This document shows, piece by piece, positions 48,772-58,600 of a stretch of 64,000 nt of DNA (positions within the stretch are counted from its first letter, which is position 1; every line of letters starts with the position of its first letter). Made by a program: the position numbers and the translations under genes. The notes under the pieces are model-generated. The model did not search any database. It was given only the letters and a program-made list of their open reading frames with translations, and was not told where the DNA came from. The DNA is from Kibdelosporangium sp040675465 (GTDB lineage Bacteria; Actinomycetota; Actinomycetes; Mycobacteriales; Pseudonocardiaceae). Location: NCBI RefSeq assembly GCF_040675465.1, contig NZ_JBFAPA010000023.1, forward strand, positions 124,001-188,000, given 5' to 3'.

Positions 48772-50442
48772 GTGCCTTCCGTACCCCTGTCCCCGCGGTA
48801 TCGCGCGGATGCGTTGCGGGACTTGAAGAACGTCGATGTGCTGGTCGTCGGTGGCGGTGTGACCGGCGCCGGGATCGCGCTCGACGCGGCCTCTCGCGGG
48901 TTGTCCGTCGCGCTGGTCGAGGCGCGTGACTTCGCCGCCGGGACGTCGAGCCGGTCCAGCAAACTGATCCACGGTGGCCTGCGCTACCTGGAGCAGCTCG
49001 ACTTCAAGCTGGTGCGGGAGGCGCTGCGGGAACGCGGGCTGCTGCTGACCAAGCTGGCTCCCCACCTGGTCCGCCCGGTGAGGTTCCTGGTGCCGCTGCG
49101 GCACCGGGTGTGGGAGCGCGGCTACATCGGTGCCGGGGTGATGCTCTACGACACCCTCGGCGGGGCCCGGGCATTGCCCCGGCACCGGCATCTCAGCCGC
49201 CGCCGCGCGTTCGAAGTGGCGCCAGGTCTGGCCGACGACGCCTTGATCGGCGCGATCCAGTACTACGACGGGCAAGTGGACGACGCCCGGCACACCATGA
49301 TGATCGCGCGAACGGCCGCCGAGCACGGCGCCGCGGTCCTCACCCGCACGCGGATGACCTCGCTTTTGCGTGACGGCCACAAGGTTGTGGGCGCTCGTGT
49401 GCTGGATCTGGAGAGCGGTAACGAAATCGAGGTGCACGCCAAGGTCGTGATCTCCGCGACCGGGGTGTGGAGCGACGACGTCTCCAAGGCCGCCGGGATC
49501 CCGGCGCCGTTCACCGTCCGGGCGTCCAAGGGCATCCACCTGGTGGTGCCCAAGGAAAAGATCGACCTCGACACCGGGTTGATCCTGCGGACGGAGAAGT
49601 CCGTGCTGTTCGTGATCCCATGGGCCCGGCACTGGATCGTCGGCACCACCGACACCGAATGGGACCTCGACCGCGACCACCCGGCGGCAAGCAAGGCCGA
49701 TGTGGACTATGTGCTCGACCACGTGAACGCCGTGCTGCGTAAGCCGATCACGCACGACGACATCGAAGGCGTGTACGCGGGTCTGCGGCCCTTGCTGGCG
49801 GCGAAAGCGGCTCAGACCACCAAACTGTCCCGCGAACACGCGGTGGCCAATCCCGTGCCAGGCTTGGTGATCGTGGCTGGAGGCAAGTACACCACCTACC
49901 GGGTCATGGCCGCGGACGCCGTCGATGTCGCCGTGGGCAACACAGCTCCGCCATCACGGACCGACCAGCTCCCGCTCGTCGGCGCGGACGGCTACCACGA
50001 TGTCGACGCCTTGGCCCTGGCCAAGGCCTCCGGCCTGACCCTGGACCGGATCGATCACCTGCTGCACCGGTACGGCACGGCCATCCACGACCTGCTGGCC
50101 CTCATCCGAGAGGACTCCACGCTCGGCGAACCGATCCCCGGCGCCAGCGAGTACCTGCGGGCCGAGGTCGCCTACGCCGTGACGCACGAGGGAGCGTTGC
50201 ACCTCGAGGATGTGCTCACCCGCCGGACCCGGATCTCCATTGAGGAACGGGATCGAGGCGTGACCGCCGCCCCCGAGGCAGCCGCGATCATGGCCCCGCT
50301 CCTGGAGTGGGACGACCACACGCGACAGTCCGAAGTGGACACTTACCTCGCCCGGGTGAAGGCCGAACGCTCCGCCCAGGAACAACCCGACGACCTCACC
50401 GCCAACGCCACCCGCCTCAGCGCCCTCACCATGACCCCGTAG
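48772..50442 (+). CDS. glpD: Aerobic glycerol-3-phosphate dehydrogenase (556 aa)
   Basis: FAD-binding VLVVGGGVTGAGIALDAASRG and SSRSSKLIHGGLRYLEQ are GlpD signatures, with GGKYTTYRVMA later and a C-terminal DAO_C helical domain (GEPIPGASEYLRAEVAYAV). GTG 48772 follows AGAGGAACCACA. It oxidises glycerol 3-phosphate to dihydroxyacetone phosphate at the membrane. Third gene of glpFKD, 13 nt after glpK. Confidence 0.95.
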   Translation: MPSVPLSPRYRADALRDLKNVDVLVVGGGVTGAGIALDAASRGLSVALVEARDFAAGTSSRSSKLIHGGLRYLEQLDFKLVREALRERGLLLTKLAPHLVRPVRFLVPLRHRVWERGYIGAGVMLYDTLGGARALPRHRHLSRRRAFEVAPGLADDALIGAIQYYDGQVDDARHTMMIARTAAEHGAAVLTRTRMTSLLRDGHKVVGARVLDLESGNEIEVHAKVVISATGVWSDDVSKAAGIPAPFTVRASKGIHLVVPKEKIDLDTGLILRTEKSVLFVIPWARHWIVGTTDTEWDLDRDHPAASKADVDYVLDHVNAVLRKPITHDDIEGVYAGLRPLLAAKAAQTTKLSREHAVANPVPGLVIVAGGKYTTYRVMAADAVDVAVGNTAPPSRTDQLPLVGADGYHDVDALALAKASGLTLDRIDHLLHRYGTAIHDLLALIREDSTLGEPIPGASEYLRAEVAYAVTHEGALHLEDVLTRRTRISIEERDRGVTAAPEAAAIMAPLLEWDDHTRQSEVDTYLARVKAERSAQEQPDDLTANATRLSALTMTP

Positions 50443-50510
50443 CCCCCGCCAGTCCCCGTGGATCGGCCGAATGGACCGGGCCACTTCGGCCGGACGGTTG
50501 ACGAGGTGTG

Positions 50511-50537
50511 ACCCCGTTCGTTAGGAAAAAACGGGGT
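50511..50537 (+). terminator. Hairpin between glpD and RHS gene
   Basis: ACCCCGTT (50511-50518) pairs with AACGGGGT (50530-50537); a smaller GCACG/CGTGC hairpin follows at 50541-50555. Either the glp terminator or leader structure of the RHS gene. Confidence 0.5.
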
Positions 50538-50582
50538 TACGCACGTTAGCCGTGCGCATCCGACCGGACTTGGGGGCTGGGG

Positions 50583-53500
50583 ATGGCTGTCGTCACGCGC
50601 GTTCTTACGGGTTTTCTGTCGCTGTCGTTGGTCGTCGCGGGGGTGAACACGGCGGCCGCGCAGACGGCGCCACCGGGTCCGAACCTGGTGGTGTCCGCGC
50701 AGGACTCCGTGGTCGAGGTACCGCGGCAGGTGGTGCCGTCGAGACCGGGCGCCACGGGAACGGGTCTGCCACAGGCGGCCGCCGCCAAGGTGGTCTGGCC
50801 CGCGGCCGGTTCTGCCGGGGTGGATGTCCCGAAAGACCAGGGACAGGCCCGGGTCGGCGCCACCGTCGTCACCATCACGCAGCCGCGCGCGAAGGCCGCG
50901 GTGGCGTCGCATGTGGATGTCACCGCGTTCGACAACCAGGCCGCGCGGCGGCTTGGCGGTCAGGGCACGGCGTTCCGGCTGTCCCCGGACCGCCCCGGCG
51001 GCACGGTCGGCGTCCGGGTGGATGTGTCCGGGTTCGCCAACGCGTTCGGCGGCGACTTCGAATCGCGTTTGAGGCTGGTCGCCAAACCCGCATGTGCCCT
51101 GGACACGCCCGCTGATGCCAAGTGCGCCACCGGTCGTCCCGTGCAGACCCGGGTTGACCTGGCAAAGCACGCGTTGACGGCGGATGTGCCTGCGGACAAC
51201 GGCACGGTCTACGTGGTCGCGGCCGCCCCTAACGGTGACACGGGGTCGTTCACGGCCACGAAACTGGCGTCGTCCAGCCGGTGGTCGGTGAACCTGCAGT
51301 CCGGCGACTTCTCGTGGAGCACCCCGATGCCCAAGGTGCCCGCGATCGCCGGCACCGCACCGGATCTGAACCTCGGCTACTCGTCGCAGGCGGTGGACGG
51401 GCTGACCGCGTCGGAGAACGCGCAGCCGTCGTGGACCGGCCTGGGCTGGGAGCTGGCGACGCCGTTCATCGAGCGCCGGTACAACGGCTGCGTCGACGAC
51501 GGTGGCGACACCGCCGACCTGTGCTGGGCCGGCGACGAGCTGATGCTGTCGCTGGAGGGCACGTCGTCCGAGCTGGTCAAGGACAAGGCCGCGGGCGGCG
51601 ACATGTGGCGCGCCAAGCAGGACCCGGGCTGGCGGGTCGAACGCCGCCGGGACGCGCCCGGCAACGGCGACAACGACAACGAGTACTGGATCGTCACCAA
51701 CCCGCAGGGCACCCGCTACACGTTCGGCCTTGGTGCGCAACCGAAGACGGGCACCAAGACCAACTCGGTGTTCACCGTGCCGGTGTTCGGCGACGACGAC
51801 GGCGAGCCCTGTCACCAGTCGAACGTCGAGAACTCCTGGTGCGACCAGGCCTGGCGGTGGAACCTCGACTCCGTCGTCGACGTGCACGGCAACTCGACCA
51901 CGTACTTCTACGACCAGGAGACCAACAAGTACGCCCGCAACGGGCAGGCCGACAAGTCCACCCAGTACGTCCGCGGCGGGCACGTCCGGGACATCGTGTA
52001 CTCGCAGCGCGCGGGTTCGGAGGACGTCACCGCCCCGGCGCGCCTGCACTTCACCCGCGAGCCGCGCTGCACCGAGGCCAACGGCGGGTCCGGCGGGGCC
52101 TGTCCGAAGATGGACGCCGACCACGCGTCCTCGTACCCGGACGTGCCGCTGGACCAGCTGTGCACCGACCGGTGCACTGGTGACGAACAGAAGTCGCCGA
52201 CGTTCTTCACCGGCGACCTGCTGCGCTCGGTGAGCGCCCAGCGGGCCTCCGGATCGTCCTATGTGGACGTCGATCGGGTCGGGTTCACCTACTCGTTCCC
52301 GAAACCGTCCGACGGCACCTCCGCGTCGTTGTGGCTGGAGCGGTTCCAGCAGACCGGCGCGGGCGGCGACGGCGAGGCATCGCTGCCGTCGGTGGAGTTC
52401 GCCGGGCAGGAACTGGCCAACCGGGTCGACTTCGACACCTCGGCGGGCGTGCCGGAGCTGAAGAAGCTGCGGATCACCACCGCGACCGACGAACTCGGCC
52501 GCCGCGTCGACGTGGACTACCGCCAGCAACACCCGTGCTCGCGGGACAACTTCCCCGAAGGCAAGGCGGACAGCAACACCCAGGACTGCTTCCCGGCCTG
52601 GCGGACCAACGGCGACAGCTCCGGGTTCGGCTGGTGGCAGAAGTACCTGGTGTCCAAGGTGACCGTCGTCGACCGCGCCGGTGGCTCGCCGTCGCAGGTG
52701 ACCGACTACCGGTACAACGGCGATCCCGCGTGGCACTACGACGACGATGACGTCACCCCGACCAAGCGCAAGACCTGGAGCGACTGGCGCGGTTACGGCA
52801 CGGTCGACGTTGCGAAGCCGGTCGCCGGGCGGACCTCGGAGCTGACCCGCAGCTTGTTCTTCCGCGGTATGGACGGCGACCGCACGGCCGGTGGTGGCAC
52901 CAAGTCAGTGTCCGTTGTGGACTCTGCGGGCACGTCGCTCAAGGACACCGCGTGGCTGCGGGGAAAGACCAGAGAGACCCAGCAGTTCGCGTTGGACGGC
53001 GCCGGAAACCCGACCTTCGAGCTCGGCGGCGAGCTGCACGCCTACACCTCCGCGCACACCACACCGCTGGACCCGGGCAAGACCAACCCGGACGACGACG
53101 CCAACCTCGTCGTGGAGAACTCCGGGCTGACCCGGCTGACCGTGATCGCCGATCCGGGCGGTCAGCGGTCCACCCGGACCACCAAGCTGGACACCACGTA
53201 CGACACCTACGGCCAAGCCACCGCGGTCGTGGACAGCGCGGTCGGCGGGGACACCCGGTGCACCAAGACGTCCTACGCCCGCGACGGCGCGACGCTCGAC
53301 CGGTGGATCCTGACCCTGCCGAACCGGGTCCGCACGTACGCGGGCGACTGCGCCGCGCCGACCTCGTTGATCAGCGGCAAGGACACCTTCTACGACGGCG
53401 CCACCACGCTCGGCGCACCGATCACGAAGGGCGACCCGACCAAGGTCGTCGACGCCGTCACGGCTTCCGCGGCGGACACCGTCGCCGACACGGTCACCAC

Positions 53501-56500
53501 GTCGGCCGGGTTCGACGCCTACGGCAGGACCATCACCGAGACCGACGGCAACGGCAACACCGCGACCACGACGTACGCCCCGGCGACCGGTGTTCCGTCG
53601 ACCGTCACCGAGACCAACGCGTTGGGCCACGCCGAGGTCACCACGCTGGACCCGGACCGTCAGCAACCGGTGAGCGTCCGCGACGCGAACGGCGCCACCA
53701 CCACCGTGACGTATGACCCGCTGGGCCGGACCGCGTCGGTCCGCACGCCCGAGCAGGCGCCGAACGACCCACCGGCCAAGGTGTTCGAGTACTTCCTGGA
53801 CCCCGCGCACGCCAAGGCGCCCAAGGTCACCACCAAGGAGCTGCAGTCCGGTTCGACGTACGTCACCACGTGGTCCTTCCTGGACTCGCTCGGCCGGGAC
53901 CGGCAGACGCAGGAGGTCTCGCCCGCGTCGACCACCGCGGCACCGAAGACCATCGTCACCGAAACCCGCTACGACGACGCGGGGCACATCGCCGCGACGT
54001 CGCTGCCGGTCGTGGCGGCGGGTGCGGCGGGCAGCGACCTGCTGGCCGTGCCGGGTGACTCGGTCGTCGAGACCCGCAACACCTACGACGAGCTCGGCCG
54101 CACGGTCAAGGCCGCACATGTGGCCAAGGGCAAGGAACTCTGGGCCGCGACCACGTCGTACTTCGGTGACCACATCCGGCAGACGCCACCGCCGGGCGGA
54201 GCGGTCACTACACAGTGGACAGACCTGCGCGACCGGTTGGTACGCCGGGAGGAAGGCGCCGGGGCGGACCTCGTCGCCACCACGTACACCTACACGCCCG
54301 CCGGTGAGATCGCCACGATCACCGACCCCGGCCAGCACAAGACGTCCTACACCTACGACCTGCTCAAGCGGCGCATCGAGACCACCGACCCGGACGCGGG
54401 CAAGTCGCGGGTCAAGTACGACGCCAACGGCAACCAGACCGCGTCCTGGGACGCCAAGGCAACGGGCACGACACCGACGTTGTCCACCGACTACGACAAG
54501 CTCGACCGGCCGGTGACCCGGTGGGCAGGCGCGTCCGGCACCGGCACCAAGATCGCGACCTGGACCTACGACCAGTCCACCGTGCCGAACGGCATCGGCC
54601 GGCTGGCGAGCCAGACCACGATCTCCGGTGGGAAGAACTACACCCAGGCCAACCTCGGCTACGACCCGCGCGGCCGCGTGACCGGCCGGGCGTGGACGTT
54701 CCCCGGCGGTCTCGGTGGTCTGCTGAAGGACACGACCTACACGGTCAACTACGCCTACGACAGCGCCGATCACGAGATTTCACTGTCCTATAAGGACGGT
54801 GTGATCGGTGCGCCGCCGGAGACGATCACCACCGGCTACGACACGCTGGGCAACGCCACCTCGCTCGGCGGCGCGGTGACCGATCCGCTCACCGGCAACG
54901 TGACGAACCTGTCGTACATCCAGGCCACCGGGTACGCCGCCGACGGCAAGATCGCCTCCCGTGACTACGCCAACCCGATCTCGCCGCTGCGCCGGGTCTA
55001 CGCGTACGAACCGGACACCCAGCGCCTGTCCCAGCTGCAGACGCTGGCGAAGGATCCGCTGTCCGGCGACATGCACGCCAAGCAGGACGACACCTACCAC
55101 TGGGACCCGGCAGGCAATACGACGTCCATTGTGGACAATACGTTGTCCGACCCGGTCGCGACCTGCTACACCTACGACGGCCTGGCCCGCTTGGGACACG
55201 CGTGGACCACCAAGCGAACCGACTGCGGCGACAAGGACTCGACCACGACCGCGGACGGGCCGGCCGGGTTCAACCAGGGCTGGACCTACTCGGCGGACGG
55301 GAACATCACCTCGTCGCGGTCGTTCAACCAGACCACCAAGTACTCGTACAACGACAAAGCACACCCGCACGCCGCGACCACCGTCGGCAGCCAGTCGTTC
55401 CAGTACGACGCGAACGGCGCCTTGGCCGCGAAACCGGCGCTGCTGCCGGTCGGTGGCGAGCAGTTCGACTGGGACGCCGCGCACCAGCTCGTGTCGCACA
55501 CCGCGAACCTGATCGAGAAGACCGGGTTCGTGTACGCGCCGGACGGCACCCGGATGGCGCGGATCGACCCGCTGGGCAACGCGACCCTGTACATCGACGG
55601 CCAGGAGATCAACGCCCTGCTCGGCGTGCTGCCGACCGGTACCCGGTTCTACGACGAGGCCGGGGTGACCGTGGCGGTCCGGCTCGGGACCGGCCTGGGC
55701 CTGCTGACCTGGCAGTTCAACGACACCCAGGGTTCGGCGCAGATCACCTTCGCGGCGGGTACCGCGATTCCGCTGCGGACGTACTACAACCCGTACGGCG
55801 AGATCCGGCCGCTGTCCGCGCCACCGCTCACCGACCACGGCTTCCTGGGTAAACCCAAGGATCCGACAACCGGGTTGAACGTCCTGGGCGCTCGGTACTA
55901 CGACGCTGACGTCGGCCGGTTCATCTCGACCGACCCGGCGAACGACGCGACCTCGGCGCAGACCGCGAACGCGTACTCGTACGGCGCCAACAACCCGGTC
56001 ATGTTCACCGACCCGCAGGGCCTGTGGAGCCTGTCGGGCGCGTGGAACTGGGTGAAGGACAAGGCGTCCAAGGCGGTTGACTGGGTCGACGAGCACAAGG
56101 GCCTGATCGCCAACGTCGCTGTCGGCATCGGCGTGGCCATCGCGGTCGGCGCGGTGTGCAGCACGGGTGTCGGATGCGTGATCCTCGCCGGTGCGGCTGC
56201 GGGTGCCGCGGGTGCCGCCGCCGGGTACGGCGTGGACGTCGCCGAAGGCAAGCAGCAGTTCTCGTGGGGCGGGCTGGCCACCAACGTCGGTATCGGGGCC
56301 GTGACGGGCGCCGCTGGTGCCGGTATCGGTGCCGCCGCAGGTGCGGGTCTGCGTGCTCTCGGCGAGACCGCGGTTGGCCAGGCGGTGAAGGCGGGGGCGA
56401 GCGCCGCCACACAGACGGTCAAGGCCGCTGCCAGCAAGGTTGGTTCGGCGGTCAGCAACACCGTCCGGGCCGGGGCCGGCAAGGTCGCGTCCGCCGCGGG

Positions 56501-56936
56501 CAAGGTCGCCTCTACGGTCAAGTCGGCCGTGTCCAAGGCCCGGCCGGCCACCAAACAGCCGATGGGCGGCAACGGGCGGGTGCTCGCCGACGCCGAGGGC
56601 GCGACCGCCAAGGAGATCGCGATGAGCACCGGCGGGCCGACCGGCGGCTCCCGGGCGGGCCAGGGCGCGGTCCGTGACCAACTGCTCGCCGAAGCCGACG
56701 ACGCTGGTGGCACGTACACCTGCTGGCGGTGCGGGCAGACCACGCAGAACCCGGCCAACATGCACCTCGGCCACCGCAACGTGCCCACGTCGAGAGGTGG
56801 CAACCTGTCACCACAGAACGTATGCCTGGAAGGTGCGGCCTGTAACCTGAGCGCGGGCAACCGGGGAGCCCCGCTGCCCGGCCGGTCGTGCGCGGACAGA
56901 GGGAGTTGTGGTGCCCCATACGGACGAAACGACTAG
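50583..56936 (+). CDS. Secreted RHS-repeat polymorphic toxin with C-terminal HNH-type nuclease (2117 aa)
   Basis: A signal peptide (residues 1-26) is followed by a cysteine-bearing beta region. Dozens of RHS/YD repeats follow (YDANGNQTASWD, YDLLKRRIETTD). The RHS core motif LGARYYDADVGRFISTDP near residue 1770 marks the junction to the variable tip. After it come a hydrophobic Gly/Ala segment (about 1838-1880) and an Ala/Lys/Val-rich stretch. The last ~75 residues have YTCWRCGQTTQNP, MHLGHRNVPTSRGGNLSPQN, VCLEGAACNLS and SCADRGSCG: an HNH/zinc nuclease style with CxxC, HxxH and Asn. The gene overlaps its putative immunity gene by 26 nt. Target presumably nucleic acid of competitor cells; inferred. 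Confidence 0.9.
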   Translation: MAVVTRVLTGFLSLSLVVAGVNTAAAQTAPPGPNLVVSAQDSVVEVPRQVVPSRPGATGTGLPQAAAAKVVWPAAGSAGVDVPKDQGQARVGATVVTITQPRAKAAVASHVDVTAFDNQAARRLGGQGTAFRLSPDRPGGTVGVRVDVSGFANAFGGDFESRLRLVAKPACALDTPADAKCATGRPVQTRVDLAKHALTADVPADNGTVYVVAAAPNGDTGSFTATKLASSSRWSVNLQSGDFSWSTPMPKVPAIAGTAPDLNLGYSSQAVDGLTASENAQPSWTGLGWELATPFIERRYNGCVDDGGDTADLCWAGDELMLSLEGTSSELVKDKAAGGDMWRAKQDPGWRVERRRDAPGNGDNDNEYWIVTNPQGTRYTFGLGAQPKTGTKTNSVFTVPVFGDDDGEPCHQSNVENSWCDQAWRWNLDSVVDVHGNSTTYFYDQETNKYARNGQADKSTQYVRGGHVRDIVYSQRAGSEDVTAPARLHFTREPRCTEANGGSGGACPKMDADHASSYPDVPLDQLCTDRCTGDEQKSPTFFTGDLLRSVSAQRASGSSYVDVDRVGFTYSFPKPSDGTSASLWLERFQQTGAGGDGEASLPSVEFAGQELANRVDFDTSAGVPELKKLRITTATDELGRRVDVDYRQQHPCSRDNFPEGKADSNTQDCFPAWRTNGDSSGFGWWQKYLVSKVTVVDRAGGSPSQVTDYRYNGDPAWHYDDDDVTPTKRKTWSDWRGYGTVDVAKPVAGRTSELTRSLFFRGMDGDRTAGGGTKSVSVVDSAGTSLKDTAWLRGKTRETQQFALDGAGNPTFELGGELHAYTSAHTTPLDPGKTNPDDDANLVVENSGLTRLTVIADPGGQRSTRTTKLDTTYDTYGQATAVVDSAVGGDTRCTKTSYARDGATLDRWILTLPNRVRTYAGDCAAPTSLISGKDTFYDGATTLGAPITKGDPTKVVDAVTASAADTVADTVTTSAGFDAYGRTITETDGNGNTATTTYAPATGVPSTVTETNALGHAEVTTLDPDRQQPVSVRDANGATTTVTYDPLGRTASVRTPEQAPNDPPAKVFEYFLDPAHAKAPKVTTKELQSGSTYVTTWSFLDSLGRDRQTQEVSPASTTAAPKTIVTETRYDDAGHIAATSLPVVAAGAAGSDLLAVPGDSVVETRNTYDELGRTVKAAHVAKGKELWAATTSYFGDHIRQTPPPGGAVTTQWTDLRDRLVRREEGAGADLVATTYTYTPAGEIATITDPGQHKTSYTYDLLKRRIETTDPDAGKSRVKYDANGNQTASWDAKATGTTPTLSTDYDKLDRPVTRWAGASGTGTKIATWTYDQSTVPNGIGRLASQTTISGGKNYTQANLGYDPRGRVTGRAWTFPGGLGGLLKDTTYTVNYAYDSADHEISLSYKDGVIGAPPETITTGYDTLGNATSLGGAVTDPLTGNVTNLSYIQATGYAADGKIASRDYANPISPLRRVYAYEPDTQRLSQLQTLAKDPLSGDMHAKQDDTYHWDPAGNTTSIVDNTLSDPVATCYTYDGLARLGHAWTTKRTDCGDKDSTTTADGPAGFNQGWTYSADGNITSSRSFNQTTKYSYNDKAHPHAATTVGSQSFQYDANGALAAKPALLPVGGEQFDWDAAHQLVSHTANLIEKTGFVYAPDGTRMARIDPLGNATLYIDGQEINALLGVLPTGTRFYDEAGVTVAVRLGTGLGLLTWQFNDTQGSAQITFAAGTAIPLRTYYNPYGEIRPLSAPPLTDHGFLGKPKDPTTGLNVLGARYYDADVGRFISTDPANDATSAQTANAYSYGANNPVMFTDPQGLWSLSGAWNWVKDKASKAVDWVDEHKGLIANVAVGIGVAIAVGAVCSTGVGCVILAGAAAGAAGAAAGYGVDVAEGKQQFSWGGLATNVGIGAVTGAAGAGIGAAAGAGLRALGETAVGQAVKAGASAATQTVKAAASKVGSAVSNTVRAGAGKVASAAGKVASTVKSAVSKARPATKQPMGGNGRVLADAEGATAKEIAMSTGGPTGGSRAGQGAVRDQLLAEADDAGGTYTCWRCGQTTQNPANMHLGHRNVPTSRGGNLSPQNVCLEGAACNLSAGNRGAPLPGRSCADRGSCGAPYGRND

Positions 56937-57408
56937 CGGTGGCACGGTCCGCCTGCTGGCGGGCACGGCGCCGTCGGGCCGTCCGGTCTTCGAGAACGTG
57001 CCCGCGGACCGGACGGCGCCGGACGAGTGGACGCTGACCGCGTCGCCTGGGATGGCGATGGGGGCCGCGGCGGGGGACGTCGTCCGGGTCCGCCCCGACG
57101 GTCGGTTCGACGTGCTGACCCGCGCGGGCAACATCGCGGTGCACGCCGCCGGCCCGACCTCCGCCACCGGCCAGTTCGACCGCCTGGTCCAGGCGGTCGA
57201 GCGGCTCGGCGGCCGCCTCGACGGCCGCGGCTACACCAAGGACAACACCTCGTCGATGGCCGTGTTCACGATCCCCTACGCCGCCGGGTTCGAGGCCGTC
57301 GAGGCCGCTTTCAACGACTATGCGGCCACCGTCCCCGGCGGCGAGTGGTACTACGTGAACGTCTACGACCCCGCCGACGACACCACGCCGCTCAACTGGT
57401 GGCAGTAG
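56911..57408 (+). CDS. Putative immunity protein, DUF4265-like (165 aa)
   Basis: GTG 56911 lies inside the toxin's last codons with GGGAG 5 nt upstream. The protein is small, soluble and acidic: RLLAGTAPSGRPVFENVPAD, MAMGAAAGDVVRVRPDGRFDVL and a C-terminal helix-strand (AFNDYAATVPGGEWYYVNVY). The ENxP...A-x-GDVV pattern resembles DUF4265 immunity-type proteins. Position directly after an RHS toxin tip strongly supports the immunity role; a terminator follows. Confidence 0.72.
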   Translation: MPHTDETTSGGTVRLLAGTAPSGRPVFENVPADRTAPDEWTLTASPGMAMGAAAGDVVRVRPDGRFDVLTRAGNIAVHAAGPTSATGQFDRLVQAVERLGGRLDGRGYTKDNTSSMAVFTIPYAAGFEAVEAAFNDYAATVPGGEWYYVNVYDPADDTTPLNWWQ

Positions 57409-57418
57409 ACCGTGTGTG

Positions 57419-57449
57419 TCGGGCCTGGGCGTCCTCGCACCAGGCCCGA
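57419..57449. terminator. Bidirectional terminator after toxin-immunity pair
   Basis: TCGGGCCTGG (57419-57428) pairs perfectly with CCAGGCCCGA (57440-57449) around an 11-nt loop, between two convergent genes. Confidence 0.8.
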
Positions 57450-57454
57450 ACCCA

Positions 57455-58096
57455 CTAGCCCTTCGCGACCGTGCCGGTGGCCAGTTGCTTGTAGGCCAGA
57501 TCGAACTGGCCCACGGCCGCTTCGCGGAGCTTGGCGGCGTCGTCGCCGGAGCTGCCGAAGGATTTCTGCAGCAGCGCGACCCCGTCGGCCACGTCCTGGC
57601 CGGCCGCGCTGAGGAAGTCGACCTGTCGTGCCTCGAAGGTGTTCTTCTCCTCGTTGACCACGCCGACCTCGCCCACGCCGAGGCTGCTGCGGCCGAGGGT
57701 GCGGGCGGCGGTGGTGAACGACTCGAGGGCGGCGCCGCGCAGCTTGGCCTGTTCGGCGGGGTCCTGGGCGAAGGCCGCTTTGCCCAGGTCCAGCAGGCCG
57801 TCGTTGATCGACTCGTTGACCCGGCTGAGCGGGTCGGGGTCGCCGAGCTGCTCCCGCCAGTTGATCGCGAGGCCGCACTGCGGGCACTTCCACTTCCAGT
57901 CCCAGTCGATGTACACCGGGATCTGCCAGCAGTGCCACACCCACCTGTGCAGCAACGGCTCCCACAGCCGCACACAGATGTACCCGACAGGGGACGCGGA
58001 CGCCTGCTGGGCCGGCACCGCGAAGGTGACCAGGCCGAGCAGGCCGACCAGGCTGAAGGCGATGCCCCGCAGCCACTTCTTCAGGTGTTTACGCAT
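57455..58096 (-). CDS. Secreted protein of unknown function (213 aa)
   Basis: Signal peptide KHLKKWLRGIAFSLVGLLGL with cleavage near ASA. A Trp/Cys-rich block follows: YICVRLWEPLLHRWVWHCW, then YIDWDWKWKCPQCGLAINW. The rest is an alpha-helical region (residues about 90-213) with amphipathic repeats (RLGRSSLG, AAKLREAAVGQFDLAYKQL). The CPQCG motif and early cysteines could bind metal or form disulfides. No family recognised. It is convergent to the RHS/immunity genes; relation to them is unknown. Confidence 0.75.
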   Translation of the reverse strand: MRKHLKKWLRGIAFSLVGLLGLVTFAVPAQQASASPVGYICVRLWEPLLHRWVWHCWQIPVYIDWDWKWKCPQCGLAINWREQLGDPDPLSRVNESINDGLLDLGKAAFAQDPAEQAKLRGAALESFTTAARTLGRSSLGVGEVGVVNEEKNTFEARQVDFLSAAGQDVADGVALLQKSFGSSGDDAAKLREAAVGQFDLAYKQLATGTVAKG

Positions 58097-58164
58097 GTCG
58101 CCGTTGGTACGGCGGTGATGTTGCGATCCGGTTGTGGGGGGTGCGTCCAAGTGGACTGCTCAGC

Positions 58165-58290
58165 TCAGCCGTGCACCGCGAGTTGGATGAGGCGGTGCCA
58201 GTCCTGGCCCGTGGTGTGTTCCAAGGACCACACTGCGGTGGTGAGTTCTTCTGCCAGCGCGGCAGGGAGTTTGCTGGTGATGCCCCAGGC
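58165..58290 (-). pseudogene. C-terminal remnant of unidentified gene
   Basis: In a different frame from the SagB fragment, the last ~35 codons before TGA at 58165 read smoothly (LPAALAEELTTAVWSLEHTT, GQDWHRLIQLAVHG). They look like the end of a real protein whose front is missing. Probably deletion debris of the RiPP locus. Confidence 0.4.
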
Positions 58291-58600
58291 CCCAGCCGAG
58301 CAGCGTGCCGAGCTGAGCCTCGGTGATCACACCGGTTCCTGGTTCCCGTCGGGACCGTCTGCGGGACAAAATATCCGTGAGGGTCGCGGACAGCGGTTCC
58401 GGCGTGGGCAAAGGGACACAGGGCAGGAGGTCGGGTGCGCGGACGGAGATCGACTTCCACGCGGCCGGCCACGTCCTGGAATCGGACAGATGCAGCCGGT
58501 CCACCTGCCATCCCGCCAGCGAGCTGAGCGCGTGGAAGTCCTCGTACCCGGCAGCCTCGACGATGTTCACGGTCGCCTCCCAGAGGAACGGATGGGGGAG
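58260..58600 (-). pseudogene. Truncated SagB-type dehydrogenase fragment
   Basis: DILSRRRSRREPGTGVITEAQLGTLLGWGLG is the N-terminal signature of SagB-like nitroreductase-fold dehydrogenases that oxidise azolines in TOMM (thiazole/oxazole) RiPP pathways, preceded by WKSISVRAPDLLPCVPLPTP. The FMN-binding remainder is lost. It is in one frame with the YcaO C-terminal part, with no stop between, which suggests the two genes were fused by deletion. Confidence 0.6.

Noticed and set aside
52905..56774. Two long minus-strand frames inside the RHS gene
   Set aside because: They arise from the regular RHS repeat coding pattern; no start signals or domains.
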